A stretch of 64,000 nucleotides of DNA. It comes from Acanthornis magna. Its lineage: Eukaryota > Chordata > Aves > Passeriformes > Acanthizidae. The first letter of the stretch is position 1; each line of letters begins with the position of its first letter. This document shows, piece after piece, positions 63,959 to 64,000 of this stretch. Where the stretch lies: positions 620,001 through 684,000 of the forward strand of contig JAWUZG010000359.1 of the NCBI GenBank assembly GCA_036785705.1, written 5' to 3'. The notes below the pieces were generated by a model, which was not told where the DNA came from, ran no database searches, and worked only from the letters and a program-made list of their open reading frames with translations. Position numbers and translations under genes: made by a program.

Positions 63959-64000
63959 TGCTGGGGAAGTGGACAGCAAGCAAGGGCACTCTTGGTGGTG
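63959..64000. repeat. Array unit 9, start only
   Basis: The first 42 bases of a further unit are cut by the window end. Confidence 0.9.

Larger units (their letters stand above)
28011..64000. repeat. Macrosatellite: tandem array of about 4.84-kb units (two units 3.46 kb)
   Basis: Taking TGCTGGGGAAGTGGAC as unit start, units begin at 28011, 32849, 37683, 42520, 47358, 50821, 54283, 59121 and 63959. The intervals are 4838, 4834, 4837, 4838, 3463, 3462, 4838 and 4838 bp. Units are nearly identical by eye, differing by scattered single bases, one 3-bp deletion (unit 2, near 33244) and the two large internal deletions. The array continues beyond the window. The + strand is G- and T-rich. No retroelement, rRNA, tRNA or known gene was recognised in the unit. 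Confidence 0.97.

Noticed and set aside
28011..64000. CRISPR array or rDNA repeat
   Set aside because: The direct repeats are kilobase units with no short repeat/unique spacer pattern, and no rRNA sequence is recognisable.

Overview
The window looks like vertebrate nuclear DNA, most likely from a bird. The evidence is split coding exons with GT-AG introns, an env-less ERVL-type (class III) endogenous retrovirus, LTR remnants, and a long tandem array of kilobase-scale units. Bird origin is inferred from the compact gene and the type of retroelement; no single feature proves it.

Positions 1-25,440 hold the 3' part of a semaphorin gene on the + strand. Thirteen coding exons can be placed to the base by matching splice sites, reading phase and similarity to vertebrate SEMA4D (CD100). 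They encode the sema domain, the PSI domain, a transmembrane segment and the SEMA4D-type cytoplasmic tail. The signal-peptide exon(s) lie before base 1. Three defects stand out: the Ig-like domain is missing from the last exon, one internal exon is preceded by GG instead of AG, and the last residues are frameshifted by an apparent one-base loss. It is therefore either an unusual SEMA4D form or a copy that is decaying, for example a sex-linked gametolog or a duplicate.

The last intron is interrupted at 15,757-22,417 by a complete, very young ERVL-like provirus in antisense orientation. It has 673/674-bp LTRs differing at about two positions, a 5-bp target duplication ATGCT, a primer-binding site, a polypurine tract, and open gag and pol frames. 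These frames are in phase and separated by one UAG that lies inside a perfect 9-bp hairpin. There is no env. A related but older solo LTR lies just downstream of the gene (25,876-26,567, + strand). A fragment of a different LTR sits in an earlier intron (about 4,350-4,530).

From 28,011 to the window end runs a macrosatellite: eight complete units and the start of a ninth. Six units are about 4.84 kb and two adjacent ones are about 3.46 kb. Three nested levels are visible: a basal repeat of about 68 bp, a diverged internal duplication (segments A and B), and the 4.84-kb higher-order unit. The short units are explained by exchange between A and B, and shared variants form a mosaic among units, as expected from ongoing unequal exchange and gene conversion. 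Conserved minus-strand ORFs in the array are probably incidental. I do not recognise this repeat family.
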